Assembly: GCF_002812985.1 (NCBI RefSeq)
Contig: NZ_PGCP01000041.1
Location: forward strand, 44,985-108,984
Reading direction: 5' to 3'
Length of the DNA: 64,000 nucleotides
DNA from: Aeromonas lusitana
Lineage (GTDB): Bacteria > Pseudomonadota > Gammaproteobacteria > Enterobacterales > Aeromonadaceae
Shown: positions 8,187 to 17,354 of the stretch, piece after piece
Position numbering within the stretch: the first letter of the stretch is position 1
Layout of the letters: the number at the start of each line of letters is the position of its first letter
Made by a program: the position numbers and the translations under genes
Notes under the pieces: generated by a model
Database searches by the model: none
Told to the model about the DNA's origin: nothing
Seen by the model: only the letters and a program-made list of their open reading frames with translations

Positions 8187-9491
8187 TTACAGCAGATCCT
8201 TCATCCTGTGCCACAGCATCCCCAGCGCCAGCAGGGGTGAGCGCAGGGAGGGCCCGCCCGGGAAAGTCATGTGGGGCACAGTGCTGAACAGCTCGAAGCC
8301 CCGACTCTCCCCCTTGATCGCCTCCGCCACCAGTTTGGCCGCCATGTGGGTGGCGTTCAGGCCATGACCCGAATAAGCCTGGGCATAGAAGACGTTGGGA
8401 TGTTGCTTGAGACGGCCTATCTGCGGCAATCGGTTCGCCCCTATCCCTATCATGCCCCCCCACTGGAACTCGATGGCGGTGCCTGCGAGCTCGGGGAAGA
8501 CCCGTAGCAGCTTGGGCAGCATGAAGGCCTTGATATCCTTGGGATCCCGTCCCGAATAGTTGCAGGCCCCGCCAAACAGCAGGCGACCATCCGCCGACAA
8601 GCGGTAGTAGTCGAGCGCCACGTTCTGATCGCACACCGCCATGTTCTGTGGCAGCAGGCGCTGGCGCAGCCGCTTCTCCAGCACCTCGGTGGCGAGGATA
8701 TAGGAGCCCGCTGGCAGCACTCGCCCCCCCAGCTCGGGATTGAGGTCATTGAGATAGGCGTTGCAGCCGATCACCAGGTAGTCGGCGCTGATCCGGCCGT
8801 GGGCCGTGGTGACCTGCACCTTGCTGCCGTAGTCGATGTGGATCACCCGCGACTGTTCGAACAGGGCCACCCCCAGGCTCGCGGCGGCGCGGGCCTCGCC
8901 GAGCGCCAGGTTGAGGGGATGCAGATGACCCGAGCCCATGTCGGTCATGCCACCGATATAGCGATCCGCCCCCACGATCGAGCCCATGTCGGCCCTGGAT
9001 ATCAGTTTGGTCTCATGCTGATAACCCAGGCTCGCCAGGTGGGCCATCTCCTCTTCAAAGCCCTTCAGGTGACGACGCTTGGTAGCGAGATCGCAATAGC
9101 CCCAGCGCAGATCGCAATCGATGTTGAACTGCTCGATGCGCTGGCGCACCAGTTGCACCGCCTCCAGCCCCATCAGATCCAGCTCACGTACCCCGTCTTC
9201 CCCTATCCAGCGGGCAAACTGGCTGGTGTCGTGGCCTATGCCGCGGATGAGCTGGCCGCCGTTGCGACCGGACGCTCCCCAACCGATGCGATTGCCCTCC
9301 AGCAGGGCCACCTTGTGGCCCGCCTGTGCCAGGTTGATGGCGGTGTTGAGGCCGGTGAAGCCGCCCCCTATGACGCAGACGTCGGCGTCCAGCTCACCAC
9401 TGAGCTCGGGCCACTGCTGATGGTCATTGCGGGTCGCCGCATAATAGGAGGCGACGTGCTCCTGGTGTCCGTTGTGTCTTCCTGTCTGCAT
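8187..9491 (-). CDS. FAD-dependent amine oxidoreductase (PuuB/OrdL-like, DAO family)
   Basis: 434 residues. The dinucleotide-binding motif GGGFTGLNTAINLAQAG sits about 40 residues in, followed by LLEGNRIGWGASGRNGGQL, the flavin-contacting signature of D-amino-acid-oxidase-like enzymes. The C-terminal GYSGHGLNATHMAAKLVAEA is the second FAD contact. The closest recognisable group is gamma-glutamylputrescine oxidase PuuB, which converts gamma-glutamylputrescine to the aldehyde. No other puu genes are nearby, so the substrate is uncertain (putrescine derivative or other amine). The ATG at 9491 is chosen because AGGA lies 9 bases upstream; an in-frame ATG three codons earlier sits too close to that site. 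Confidence 0.82.
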   Translation of the reverse strand: MQTGRHNGHQEHVASYYAATRNDHQQWPELSGELDADVCVIGGGFTGLNTAINLAQAGHKVALLEGNRIGWGASGRNGGQLIRGIGHDTSQFARWIGEDGVRELDLMGLEAVQLVRQRIEQFNIDCDLRWGYCDLATKRRHLKGFEEEMAHLASLGYQHETKLISRADMGSIVGADRYIGGMTDMGSGHLHPLNLALGEARAAASLGVALFEQSRVIHIDYGSKVQVTTAHGRISADYLVIGCNAYLNDLNPELGGRVLPAGSYILATEVLEKRLRQRLLPQNMAVCDQNVALDYYRLSADGRLLFGGACNYSGRDPKDIKAFMLPKLLRVFPELAGTAIEFQWGGMIGIGANRLPQIGRLKQHPNVFYAQAYSGHGLNATHMAAKLVAEAIKGESRGFELFSTVPHMTFPGGPSLRSPLLALGMLWHRMKDLL

Positions 9492-9598
9492 ACTCAGCAT
9501 CCTGCCATGGTCGCAATTGTTTACTAAATTAAACGCTTCTTCATCGATAATACCCAGCCCATGGGCGCTGATCCAGCCAGCCGGGATCACAGAAATGC

Positions 9599-9624
9599 AA
9601 AAGGTGCCCCGAAGGACACCTTTT
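9599..9624. terminator. Second (distal) terminator behind fbaA
   Basis: AAAAGGTG / CACCTTTT arms (9599-9606 and 9617-9624). It resembles the terminator 79 bases away at 9676-9703 over 30 bases (about 5 differences, including the trailing CATG), so it looks like a duplicated copy. Confidence 0.6.
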
Positions 9625-9675
9625 CATGAGGCTATACCCAGCCAACACGCCGGGTCATCCCCTCGAAGACGCAAG

Positions 9676-9703
9676 AAAAAAGGCGCCCCTCAGGGCGCCT
9701 TTT
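9676..9703. terminator. Terminator of the epd-pgk-fbaA operon
   Basis: AGGCGCCC (9681-9688) pairs with GGGCGCCT (9693-9700) across a 4-base loop. It is flanked by A and T runs, so it can act in both directions. It starts 20 bases after the fbaA stop. Confidence 0.8.
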
Positions 9704-9722
9704 CATGCAATCAAGGTACGAA

Positions 9723-10802
9723 TTACAGTACGTTGATGGCGTTCAGGTCGGAGAAGGCTTTCTCCAGACGGGCGATCATGGAAGTCTGACCGGCACGCAG
9801 CCATACGCGCGGATCGTAGAACTTCTTGTTCGGTTTGTCAGCGCCTTCCGGGTTGCCCAGCTGGCCTTGCAGGTAGGCTTCGTTGGCCTTGTAGAAGTGC
9901 AGCAGACCTTCCCAGGTAGCCCACTGGGTGTCGGTGTCGATGTTCATCTTCACCACACCGTAGGAGATGGATTCGCGGATCTCTTCCAGAGTGGAACCTG
10001 AACCACCGTGGAACACGAAGTCCAGGGACTTGGCCGGCAGGCTGAACTTCTCGGAAACGTACTTCTGGGAAGCGTCCAGGATGGACGGGGTCAGCTTGAC
10101 GTTACCCGGCTTGTAAACACCGTGCACGTTGCCGAAGGAGGCAGCGATGGTGAAACGCGGGCTGATCTTGGACAGGCGCTCGTAGGCGTAAGCCACGTCT
10201 TCCGGCTGGGTGTACAGGGCGGATTGATCCATGTGGCTGTTGTCCACACCATCTTCTTCGCCACCGGTGCAACCCAGTTCCAGCTCAAGGGTCATGTTCA
10301 TCTTGGCCATGCGCTTGAGGTATTCACAGCAGATGTCGATGTTCTCTTCCAGAGACTCTTCGGACAGATCCAGCATGTGGGAGGAGAACAGCGGCTTGCC
10401 AGTCTCGGCGAAGTGCTTCTCGCCTGCGTCCAGCAGACCGTCAATCCACGGCAGCAGCTTCTTGGCAGCGTGGTCGGTGTGCAGGATAACCGGAACACCG
10501 TAAGCGGCGGCAACGGCGTGCACATGCTTGGCGCCAGAGATGGCACCCAGGATGGCGGCTTGTTGGCCTTCCAGCTTCAGACCCTTACCGGCGGTGAACA
10601 CGGCACCACCGTTGGAGAACTGAACGATGACCGGAGCTTTAACCTTGGCGGCAGCTTCCAGTACAGCGTTGACGGAGTCGGTACCGACACAGTTGACGGC
10701 TGGCAGAGCGAAGCCGTTTTCTTTAGCGATGGCGAACACTTTTTGAACGTCATCACCGGTCAGTACGCCTGGTTTTACGAAGTCGAAAATTTTCTTAGAC
10801 AT
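9723..10802 (-). CDS. fbaA: Class II fructose-bisphosphate aldolase
   Basis: 359 residues, the normal size for the class II A enzyme. It cleaves fructose-1,6-bisphosphate to dihydroxyacetone phosphate and glyceraldehyde-3-phosphate with a zinc ion. Zinc and catalytic residues are seen in VILHTDHAAKK (His and Asp, about 107-117), ELGCTGGEEDGVDNS (about 172-186), GNVHGVYKPGNV (His, about 224) and FVFHGGSGS (His, about 264). It is last gene of the conserved epd-pgk-fba glycolytic operon, 115 bases downstream of pgk, with a weak hairpin in the gap that might tune its level. Confidence 0.97.
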   Translation of the reverse strand: MSKKIFDFVKPGVLTGDDVQKVFAIAKENGFALPAVNCVGTDSVNAVLEAAAKVKAPVIVQFSNGGAVFTAGKGLKLEGQQAAILGAISGAKHVHAVAAAYGVPVILHTDHAAKKLLPWIDGLLDAGEKHFAETGKPLFSSHMLDLSEESLEENIDICCEYLKRMAKMNMTLELELGCTGGEEDGVDNSHMDQSALYTQPEDVAYAYERLSKISPRFTIAASFGNVHGVYKPGNVKLTPSILDASQKYVSEKFSLPAKSLDFVFHGGSGSTLEEIRESISYGVVKMNIDTDTQWATWEGLLHFYKANEAYLQGQLGNPEGADKPNKKFYDPRVWLRAGQTSMIARLEKAFSDLNAINVL

Positions 10803-10879
10803 GTTAAATCGTCCTGTTCTCGTATGCCGTTAATAAAAATGGGGGGTTCATCATGAACCGGCACAGCGGTCACATGATA

Positions 10880-10906
10880 AACGAAACGGGAGGCTTTTGC
10901 CCCCCG
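10880..10906 (-). promoter_or_regulatory. Hairpin in the pgk-fbaA gap
   Basis: AACGGGAGGC - short loop - CCCCCCGTT forms an imperfect stem just after the pgk stop with no proper T run. It may be a partial attenuator or an RNA-processing/stability element between pgk and fbaA. Confidence 0.4.
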
Positions 10907-10917
10907 TTCCGGGTCAA

Positions 10918-12081
10918 TTAGGCTTTGGCGCGCTGTTCCAGCATCGCAACCGCCGGCAGTACTTTGCCCTCTACGAACTCCAGGAAGGCGCCGCCGCCGG
11001 TGGAGATGTAGGAGACCTTGTCTGCGATACCGAACTTGTCGATAGCGGCCAGGGTGTCACCACCGCCAGCGATGGAGAAGGCCGGGGAGGCGGCGATCGC
11101 TTCGGCGATGATCTTGGTGCCTTCGGCGAACTGGTCGAACTCGAACACACCGACCGGGCCGTTCCACAGTATGGTCTTGGCGTTCATGATGATATCGGCC
11201 AGGGCCTTGGCGGAATCCGGGCCGATGTCGAAGATCATGTCGCCATCGGTCACGTCAGCGACGGACTTGATGGTGGCCGGAGTGGACTCGGAGAACTCGG
11301 TGCCCACGACCACGTCGGTGGTGACCGGGATGTTGGTCTCGGCAGCCAGCTTCTTGGCGGTGTCGATCAGGTCGTGCTCGCACAGGGACTTGCCGACATT
11401 GTGACCGGCAGCGGCGATGAAGGTGTTGGCGATGCCACCACCGACCACCAGTTGGTCAGCAATCTTGGAGAGGGATTCCAGCACGGTCAGTTTGGTGGAG
11501 ACCTTGGAGCCGCCAACGATGGCAACCATGGGGCGCTCAGGCTTCAGCATGGCCTTGCCGAGGGCTTCCAGTTCACCGGCCAGCAGGGGGCCAGCACAGG
11601 CAACGGGAGCGAACTGGGCTACACCGTAGGTGGAACCTTCGGCGCGGTGAGCGGTACCGAACGCATCCATGACGAAGATGTCACACAGGGCGGCGTATTT
11701 TTTGGCCAGCTCTTCGGTGTTCTTCTTCTCGCCCTTGTTGAAGCGGCAGTTTTCCAGCACAACCAGCTCACCGGCGGCGACGTCTACGCCATCCAGGTAA
11801 TCCTTGGCCAGGCGGACCGGGCAGGACAGAGCGTCTTTCAGATAGTTGACAACCGGAGCCAGGGAGAATTCTTCGTTGTATTCACCCTCGGTCGGACGAC
11901 CCAGGTGGGAGGTGATCATCAGCTTGGCACCCTTTTCCAGAGCCAGCTTGATGGTCGGCAGGGTAGCGACGATACGTGCATCGGAAGTGACCTTGCCGTC
12001 TTTTACCGGCACGTTCAGGTCAGCACGGATCAGGACGCGTTTACCCGCCAGATCCAGGTCGGTCATCTTGATAACAGACAT
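10918..12081 (-). CDS. pgk: Phosphoglycerate kinase
   Basis: 387 residues. Converts 1,3-bisphosphoglycerate and ADP to 3-phosphoglycerate and ATP. The signature [17 protein letters not shown] lies near the N-terminus; substrate-binding [10 protein letters not shown] (about 61-70), the AFGTAHRAE segment (about 141), [10 protein letters not shown] (about 190) and the C-terminal nucleotide loop [13 protein letters not shown] with [10 protein letters not shown] are all present. GAGGACTGAAT precedes the ATG. It is the middle gene of epd-pgk-fbaA. Confidence 0.98.
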   Translation of the reverse strand: MSVIKMTDLDLAGKRVLIRADLNVPVKDGKVTSDARIVATLPTIKLALEKGAKLMITSHLGRPTEGEYNEEFSLAPVVNYLKDALSCPVRLAKDYLDGVDVAAGELVVLENCRFNKGEKKNTEELAKKYAALCDIFVMDAFGTAHRAEGSTYGVAQFAPVACAGPLLAGELEALGKAMLKPERPMVAIVGGSKVSTKLTVLESLSKIADQLVVGGGIANTFIAAAGHNVGKSLCEHDLIDTAKKLAAETNIPVTTDVVVGTEFSESTPATIKSVADVTDGDMIFDIGPDSAKALADIIMNAKTILWNGPVGVFEFDQFAEGTKIIAEAIAASPAFSIAGGGDTLAAIDKFGIADKVSYISTGGGAFLEFVEGKVLPAVAMLEQRAKA

Positions 12082-12146
12082 ATTCAGTCCTCTATATATT
12101 TTCAGGTAATGTTAAAAAAACAGTAACCTTGCACCCGTGCAGGCTC

Positions 12147-13157
12147 TCAGCCTGCGGCCATCATGGCCCGGGTGGTATCCAGCATGCGGTTCGCGAAGCC
12201 CCATTCGTTATCACACCACATCAGCATCTTGACGAGGTTGGCATCGCTCACCCGAGTCTGGGTACCATCAATGATGCAGGAGTGTGCATCATGATTAAAG
12301 TCTACGGAGACCAAAGGCTCTTCCGTGTAATCCAGAATACCGCTTAATGTACCTCTGGATGCCCGTTGCAGGGCTTGATTTACGTCACTAACTGTCACTT
12401 TTTTACGAACAGTAATACTGAGATCCATCGCTGTTACATTGATGGTCGGCACCCGTACCGCGATCGCTTCGAACTTGCCGGCAAAGTGCGGGAGGATACG
12501 CTCCAGCCCCTTTGCCAGCTTGGTGTCCACCGGGATGATGGACTGGCTGGCCGCTCGCGTTCTGCGCAAGTCACTGTGGTAGGCATCGATGACTTGCTGA
12601 TCGTGCATGGCCGAATGAATTGTCGTAATAGTACCACAATTTATCTCGAACTCTCGATGCAATGTTTCGATGACGGGCACCACGCAGTTGGTGGTACAGG
12701 AGGCGTTGGAGACGATCCGCTCCCGTCCCGTCAGGGTCTGGTGATTCACCCCGTAGACTATGGTCGCGTCCACGTCCGCATCCGCCGGATGGGAGAACAA
12801 TACCCTGCCCGCCCCCGCCGCCAGATGCAGCTCGGCATCGGCCCTTGAGCCAAATACCCCGGTGCAGTCCAGCACCACATCCACCTTGAGGGCGCGCCAG
12901 GGCAGCTTGGCGGGATCCCGCTCGGCGAACAGGGGGATGAGATCCTCCCCCACCTGCATGCTGTTGCCCGCCAGCTGCACCGGATGGTGGAAGCGGCCGT
13001 GGCTGGTGTCGAAGCGGGTGAGGTGCACCATGGCCTCGGGGGCCGCCAGCTCGTTGATGGCCACTATCTTGATGTTGTTGTCGCGGCCGCTCTCGTAGAG
13101 GGCCCGCAGCACGTTGCGGCCGATGCGGCCATACCCGTTGATGGCAATCTTGATCAT
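12147..13157 (-). CDS. epd: D-erythrose-4-phosphate dehydrogenase
   Basis: 336 residues. GAPDH-fold enzyme that oxidises erythrose-4-phosphate to 4-phosphoerythronate for pyridoxal phosphate synthesis. NAD-binding [15 protein letters not shown] at the N-terminus and the catalytic SNASCTTNC (Cys at about 154) are intact. Features distinguishing Epd from GapA are the ERDPAKLPW segment and [29 protein letters not shown]. Location upstream of pgk-fba supports Epd rather than GapA. It is the first gene of the operon; the ROK kinase upstream ends only 43 bases away and may be co-transcribed. Confidence 0.93.
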   Translation of the reverse strand: MIKIAINGYGRIGRNVLRALYESGRDNNIKIVAINELAAPEAMVHLTRFDTSHGRFHHPVQLAGNSMQVGEDLIPLFAERDPAKLPWRALKVDVVLDCTGVFGSRADAELHLAAGAGRVLFSHPADADVDATIVYGVNHQTLTGRERIVSNASCTTNCVVPVIETLHREFEINCGTITTIHSAMHDQQVIDAYHSDLRRTRAASQSIIPVDTKLAKGLERILPHFAGKFEAIAVRVPTINVTAMDLSITVRKKVTVSDVNQALQRASRGTLSGILDYTEEPLVSVDFNHDAHSCIIDGTQTRVSDANLVKMLMWCDNEWGFANRMLDTTRAMMAAG

Positions 13158-13200
13158 GAAAAATGTGTGTCCTTAACGGCGACGAAAGAGGGCCTGTGAC

Positions 13201-14130
13201 TCATGACAGCAGGGCATCCTTGAAGACACCACGGGCCAGCAGCGCAGCGCCGAAGACGCCTGCGCTGTCTCCCAGGGCCGGCGCTATGATGGGGGTCGCG
13301 AAGCGGGGGTTGAACAGGAAGGGCAGCACGGTCTGGCGGCCCACGCTGTAGAGACTCTGCACATTGCCGACCCCGCCGCCGATGACGATCACGTCCGGAT
13401 CCAGGATGTTGACCACGTTGGCCAGGGCCTGGCCAAACAGCAGGTGCAGCCGGTCGATGGTGAGCTTGGCCACGTGATCGTGGGCGACCGCCGCCGCTAT
13501 CTGGGCCAGCGACAGATGGCGCTTGGCCTTGGCCTCGTACCAGGCCTCCAGGGCCGGGCCGCTGATGAAGGTCTCGACGCAGCCACGCTTGCCGCAGTAG
13601 CACTCGGGGCCATCGGGGGAGAGCACGTTGTGACCCCACTCCCCGGCGATGCCGTGGTGGCCGTTGAGGATCTGGCCGTTGATGACAATGCCGGAGCCCA
13701 CGCCGGTACCCATGATGATGCCGAAGACGACTTTCGCATCGGGATGGTGCTGGCGCACGGCACCGAGGTGGGTCTCCGCCAGGGCGAAGCAGTTTGCGTC
13801 GTTGGCGATCAGCACAGGCACACCCAGCCTGCGTTCCAGATCTTCCTTGAACGGCTGATCGTTAAGCTCGGTGGTGTTGCAGTTCTTCATCAACCCGGTC
13901 TGGGGATCCCGCGCCCCCGGCGTGCCCATGCCGATGATGCTGGGGCGCTGGCCGAGTTTCTCAGCACACTCATCCACCAGCTTGGCAATTTGTCCGATCA
14001 TATGCTGATAACCGCCGCGGCGCTCGGTGGGGATGCGATGTCGCAGCAGCACCTCGTCGCCGTCCAGCACCACGCACTCGCACTTGGTCCCGCCAAGGTC
14101 GATGCCCCAATCCCACGACGTCTTGCTCAT
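13201..14130 (-). CDS. ROK-family sugar kinase (fructokinase Mak / NagK-like)
   Basis: 309 residues. ATP-binding DLGGTKCECVVLDGDE at the N-terminus, catalytic LIANDANCFALAE (Asp at about 110), the ROK histidine in GIAGEWGHNVL, and the zinc site CYCGKRGCVETFISG at about 178-192. The overall pattern is closest to the Mak/NagK branch, which phosphorylates fructose or N-acetylglucosamine from peptidoglycan recycling; the substrate cannot be fixed from sequence by eye. GGAGG lies 6 bases before the ATG. The gene faces the epd-pgk-fbaA block, fitting a feed into glycolysis. Confidence 0.88.
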   Translation of the reverse strand: MSKTSWDWGIDLGGTKCECVVLDGDEVLLRHRIPTERRGGYQHMIGQIAKLVDECAEKLGQRPSIIGMGTPGARDPQTGLMKNCNTTELNDQPFKEDLERRLGVPVLIANDANCFALAETHLGAVRQHHPDAKVVFGIIMGTGVGSGIVINGQILNGHHGIAGEWGHNVLSPDGPECYCGKRGCVETFISGPALEAWYEAKAKRHLSLAQIAAAVAHDHVAKLTIDRLHLLFGQALANVVNILDPDVIVIGGGVGNVQSLYSVGRQTVLPFLFNPRFATPIIAPALGDSAGVFGAALLARGVFKDALLS

Positions 14131-14189
14131 CTCTTGCCTCCTGCATGGCGAGCGCGCCTGCCGATACGCGGCCTCACGCGCTGTCGCTC

Positions 14190-14219
14190 ATCTTGTGTGT
14201 GGTCACCACCACAGATGGC
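14190..14219. repeat. Imperfect palindrome upstream of the ROK kinase
   Basis: CATCTTGTG..GTGGT-C-ACCAC..CACAGATG forms an inverted repeat about 60-90 bases upstream of the kinase start. It could be an operator of the kinase promoter. Confidence 0.4.
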
Positions 14220-14282
14220 GCAGTGTAACCCGAGCCAGGGCCCGGGCGTAATCCCCACGCATGGCAGCGCCCAGTCGCGGAT

Positions 14283-14309
14283 AACAAAACGGGGCCAGCA
14301 GGCCCCGTT
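14283..14309 (-). terminator. Terminator after hemE
   Basis: AACGGGGCC (14288-14296), AGCA loop, GGCCCCGTT (14301-14309). Read on the minus strand it ends in TTTTG, 20 bases past the hemE stop. Confidence 0.85.
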
Positions 14310-14329
14310 GTCATACCAATTTTATCGCC

Positions 14330-15397
14330 TTAGCGGCCGTGGTACTGGGCGGACAGCTCGTGTACCGCGTTCACAAACACGCCTGCGTGCTCCGGATCCA
14401 CGTCCTGATGGATGCCGTGACCCAGGTTGAAGACGTGACCATTGCCCTGACCGAAACCGGCCAGAATGGTGGCAACCTCTTCGCGAATACGCTCTGGGGC
14501 GGCGTAGAGCATGGAGGGATCCATGTTGCCCTGCAGCGCCACCTTGTCACCGACCCGGCGCTTGGCATCGGCTATGTCTGTGGTCCAGTCCAGGCCGAGC
14601 GCATCGCAACCTGTGGCGGCGATTTGCTCCAGCCACTGGCCACCGTTCTTGGTGAACAGGGTGACCGGCACACGGCGGCCCTCGTGCTCGCGAATGAGGC
14701 CATCGACGATCTTGTGCATGTATTGCAAAGAGAAGTCGCGGTAATCCCGCGGGGTCAAGACGCCGCCCCAGGTGTCGAACACCATGACCGACTGGGCGCC
14801 CGCCTTGATCTGGGCGTTCAGATAACTGATAACGCTGTCCGCCAGCTTGTCCAGCAAGAGGTGCAGGGTCATGGGCTCGGCGTACATCATCTGCTTGATC
14901 TTGGTGAACGCCTTGGAGCTGCCCCCCTCCACCATGTAGGTGGCCAGGGTCCAGGGGCTGCCGGAGAAGCCGATAAGCGGTACTTCGCCCTTGAGCTCGC
15001 GGCGTATGGTGCGCACCGCGTTCATCACGTAGCCCAGCTCGTCTTCCGGATCCGGGATGGGCAGGGCCTGCACGTCCGCCATGGACTTGATGGGGCGCTC
15101 GAAACGCGGGCCTTCGCCGTGCTCGAAGTAGAGGCCAAGCCCCATGGCATCGGGCACGGTCAGGATGTCGGAGAAGAGGATGGCGGCATCGAGCGGATAA
15201 CGGCGCAGGGGCTGCAGGGTGACCTCGCAGGCCAGCTCGGCGTTGCGGCACAGGGACATGAAGTCCCCCGCGACGGCGCGGGTCGCCTTGTATTCCGGCA
15301 GGTAACGGCCGGCCTGGCGCATCATCCACACCGGGGTCATGTCCACTTCCTGGCGCAGCAGGGCACGCAGGTATCGATCGTTCTTCAGCTCTTTCAT
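14330..15397 (-). CDS. hemE: Uroporphyrinogen decarboxylase
   Basis: 355 residues, the standard length. Removes four acetate carboxyls from uroporphyrinogen III to give coproporphyrinogen III in haem synthesis. The signature [17 protein letters not shown] with the catalytic Arg residues lies at about 22-38; [15 protein letters not shown] carries the substrate Asp; [16 protein letters not shown] is the second family signature at about 140. The ATG at 15397 is used because AGGAACTGGG lies just before it and the upstream extension shows no conserved sequence. Confidence 0.97.
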   Translation of the reverse strand: MKELKNDRYLRALLRQEVDMTPVWMMRQAGRYLPEYKATRAVAGDFMSLCRNAELACEVTLQPLRRYPLDAAILFSDILTVPDAMGLGLYFEHGEGPRFERPIKSMADVQALPIPDPEDELGYVMNAVRTIRRELKGEVPLIGFSGSPWTLATYMVEGGSSKAFTKIKQMMYAEPMTLHLLLDKLADSVISYLNAQIKAGAQSVMVFDTWGGVLTPRDYRDFSLQYMHKIVDGLIREHEGRRVPVTLFTKNGGQWLEQIAATGCDALGLDWTTDIADAKRRVGDKVALQGNMDPSMLYAAPERIREEVATILAGFGQGNGHVFNLGHGIHQDVDPEHAGVFVNAVHELSAQYHGR

Positions 15398-15507
15398 CCC
15401 AGTTCCTGAGTCATATCCAGCATAAAATGGCGGATATGATACCACTTTGTGTGGGCCAACGGGCGGCCCAAACGCGCGGTGGGGCCATGGGAACGCAAAG
15501 ATGTGAA

Positions 15508-15527
15508 GGGGCGCAAACAAGCGCCCC
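15508..15527 (-). terminator. Hairpin after nudC
   Basis: GGGGCGC (15508-15514), 6-base loop, GCGCCCC (15521-15527), about 80 bases past the nudC stop and beyond the echoed nudC tail (15534-15555). The T run is poor. Confidence 0.5.
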
Positions 15528-15533
15528 TCATCC

Positions 15534-15612
15534 TCTTGATTCCCTTGCCTCTTACGCCTCGTCATTCAACTCGGCGCTGCATGAACAACGTCTTGATCCC
15601 CTTGCCTCTTAC
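15534..15612 (-). repeat. Echo of the nudC 3' end after its stop codon
   Basis: A 22-base stretch spanning the nudC stop (15591-15612) recurs at 15534-15555 with one mismatch. Weaker similarity continues into the preceding codons. The offset is 57 bases (19 codons), so the copy is in frame and carries its own TAA. Confidence 0.75.
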
Positions 15613-16388
15613 ACTTCCTCTGCGAGGCACTGCTCGATCAAGCGGCGCGCGATCGTGCCGTGGGGGGGCAGCCGGGGCAGTCGGTTGGCCTCGAAGAAAT
15701 CGGCGGCCACCAGCTCCTCGTCCTGCACCTTGATCTCGCCGCTCTGGTAGTCGGCGGTGAAACCCATCATCAGGCTATGGGGGAAGGGCCAGGGCTGGCT
15801 CGCCACATAGCGCACATTGCGCACCCGGATGCCGCTCTCCTCGAACACCTCCCGCGCCACGCACTGCTCCAGGTTTTCACCGGCCTCCACGAAACCGGCC
15901 AGCACGGTATACATGGGATCGTCTGCCTGGTAGTGACGACGATGGGCCGCCAGCAGGATGGCCGGCCCCTTGCGCACCGCCACTATTATGCAGGGGGAGA
16001 TGCGCGGGTAGACCACATGCCCCTGCTTGCACCCTTGCGCCCACTCCCCCGCCGTCGGGGTCATGGGGGCGCCGCATTCGCCGCAGAAGAGGTGGCTGCG
16101 CCTGAAGGTGGCAAGCTGCCAGGCGCGGCCCGCGAGACGAAAGCCCTCCTCATCTCCTGCCACCATCAGCTGGCGCAGACCCGTCATGGCCGAGGTGTCG
16201 GCCTCTTCCCCCAGATCCAGCAGGTAACAGGACTCGCCATCCCAGTCGTCAAAGCGCTCGAAGGGCGCGTCCTGCAGCGGAGGTGGCAAGCAGGCACGCG
16301 GGCCTTGCGGGATCTGTCCCTGTGAGTCCAGCAGGACGAGGTGATCGCCCCCCAGCACGAACCAGCGGGCCTGTTCGGTCGAAGACAT
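15609..16388 (-). CDS. nudC: NADH pyrophosphatase / RNA decapping Nudix hydrolase
   Basis: 259 residues. Hydrolyses NADH to NMNH and AMP and removes NAD caps from RNA. The Nudix box GFVEAGENLEQCVAREVFEESG is complete at about residues 161-182, followed by the NADH-specificity motif SQPWPFPHS (about 196). Upstream, the zinc ribbon shows FCGECG and a third Cys in QGCKQGH, but the fourth Cys of the E. coli enzyme (CxxC) is replaced, so zinc binding may use the His or be weakened. It is a single-gene unit; the tail of the gene is repeated after its stop. Confidence 0.94.
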   Translation of the reverse strand: MSSTEQARWFVLGGDHLVLLDSQGQIPQGPRACLPPPLQDAPFERFDDWDGESCYLLDLGEEADTSAMTGLRQLMVAGDEEGFRLAGRAWQLATFRRSHLFCGECGAPMTPTAGEWAQGCKQGHVVYPRISPCIIVAVRKGPAILLAAHRRHYQADDPMYTVLAGFVEAGENLEQCVAREVFEESGIRVRNVRYVASQPWPFPHSLMMGFTADYQSGEIKVQDEELVAADFFEANRLPRLPPHGTIARRLIEQCLAEEV

Positions 16389-16494
16389 AAGATGAAAGCT
16401 CTTGTTGAAAGGGGTGTGCAGGGCACGGATAAGTGGGGTTTATCTTACGACCGGGCGCGGCCCGTGGCGACCAGAGAGAGGCACCATCGACAAA

Positions 16495-16524
16495 AAAGAG
16501 GGGCCGCTTTCGCGACCCCTCTTT
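16495..16524 (-). terminator. Terminator after the SH3-domain protein gene
   Basis: AAAGAGGGG (16495-16503) pairs with CCCCTCTTT (16516-16524) with an additional inner CG stem. Flanking A/T runs make it effective in both directions, 20 bases past the stop at 16545. Confidence 0.8.
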
Positions 16525-16544
16525 CATCCAACCGGCGATGCCCA

Positions 16545-17150
16545 TCAGTTCATCCAGCGCTCGCTGCTCTTGCGACGGCGCGGCAGCATGGGCAGCAAGA
16601 TACCCAGCAGGATACCGCCCCCCACCATGGCACCACCGCGGATGAACCAGTCCATCTGCATGTCGTGCTCCTGGTTGTCATAGCTCTGGGTCAGGGCGTC
16701 GTTCTGCTCCTTGAGATTCCCCATCTCCTCGCTCTGGCTGGCGAGCTGGGCCTTCAGGCTGGTGATCTCCTTGGTCTGCTCGGCGATCTGGCCATCCTTC
16801 TCGGTGAAGCGTCGCTCGTTGTCGCCGTTGAGGTTCAGCAGACGGGCCTTGGCCTCCTCCAGCTCTTTCTCAACTTGGGGCAGACGCTCGCGCAGGCTGA
16901 TGTCTGCCTGCAGTTCGCTGTTCTTGATCCAGCCCTCGCGGCCACGACCGTCCACCACCTGGGTGAAACCGGCCTCGTTGTTCACCGCTTTGACTTCCAG
17001 CGGCTCACCGGCCTTGACGCTGCCGAGGATCCGGTACTGGGTACCCGGACCGTTGTGGATATAGGTAAAGATGTTGTCTGAAACATAACGGGTATCGGCC
17101 AGTACCTGTTGGGCACACAAGCAGATCAAAATCCCGAGAAGGGCGCGCAT
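16545..17150 (-). CDS. ygiM: YgiM-type SH3-domain envelope protein (TIGR04211)
   Basis: 201 residues. Signal peptide (ends ...QQVLA), a bacterial SH3 domain at about 20-85 (TRYVSDNIFTYIHNGPG, YRILGSVKAGEPLEV, VDGRGREGWI), a long coiled coil at about 87-165 (LPQVEKELEEAKARLLNL), one membrane helix (GGAMVGGGILLGILLPMLP) and a basic cytoplasmic tail. This order of parts defines the TIGR04211 family. The function is unclear; bacterial SH3 domains often bind peptidoglycan or cell-envelope partners. It is a single gene with its own terminator. Confidence 0.88.
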   Translation of the reverse strand: MRALLGILICLCAQQVLADTRYVSDNIFTYIHNGPGTQYRILGSVKAGEPLEVKAVNNEAGFTQVVDGRGREGWIKNSELQADISLRERLPQVEKELEEAKARLLNLNGDNERRFTEKDGQIAEQTKEITSLKAQLASQSEEMGNLKEQNDALTQSYDNQEHDMQMDWFIRGGAMVGGGILLGILLPMLPRRRKSSERWMN

Positions 17151-17354
17151 GGTCGATCGATTCTCTTCGTTGAGTTAGGTGACAGGCCGAATGTTAAGCT
17201 GCTCGCGGGTCAAAGGACAAGCAAAGAAAAGCGCCTCCCCCCTCCCTGCGAGCTGGCTCGCATCTTCCCCCCTTGGCCACGCGACCATTCCAGACGTCGA
17301 TGGCCGCGTACCGAGGGAATATATCCCCTCGCGTTGCGGCCTGGGCAGCACAAG

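Noticed and set aside
14160..14210. A five-codon upstream ORF resembling the start of the ROK kinase (ATGAGCGACAGC versus ATGAGCAAGACG)
   Set aside because: The match is too short to separate from chance, unlike the MocR and permease echoes.
15398..15565. Longer N-terminus for hemE
   Set aside because: The added 56 codons have no homologous look and a good ribosome site sits directly before 15397.
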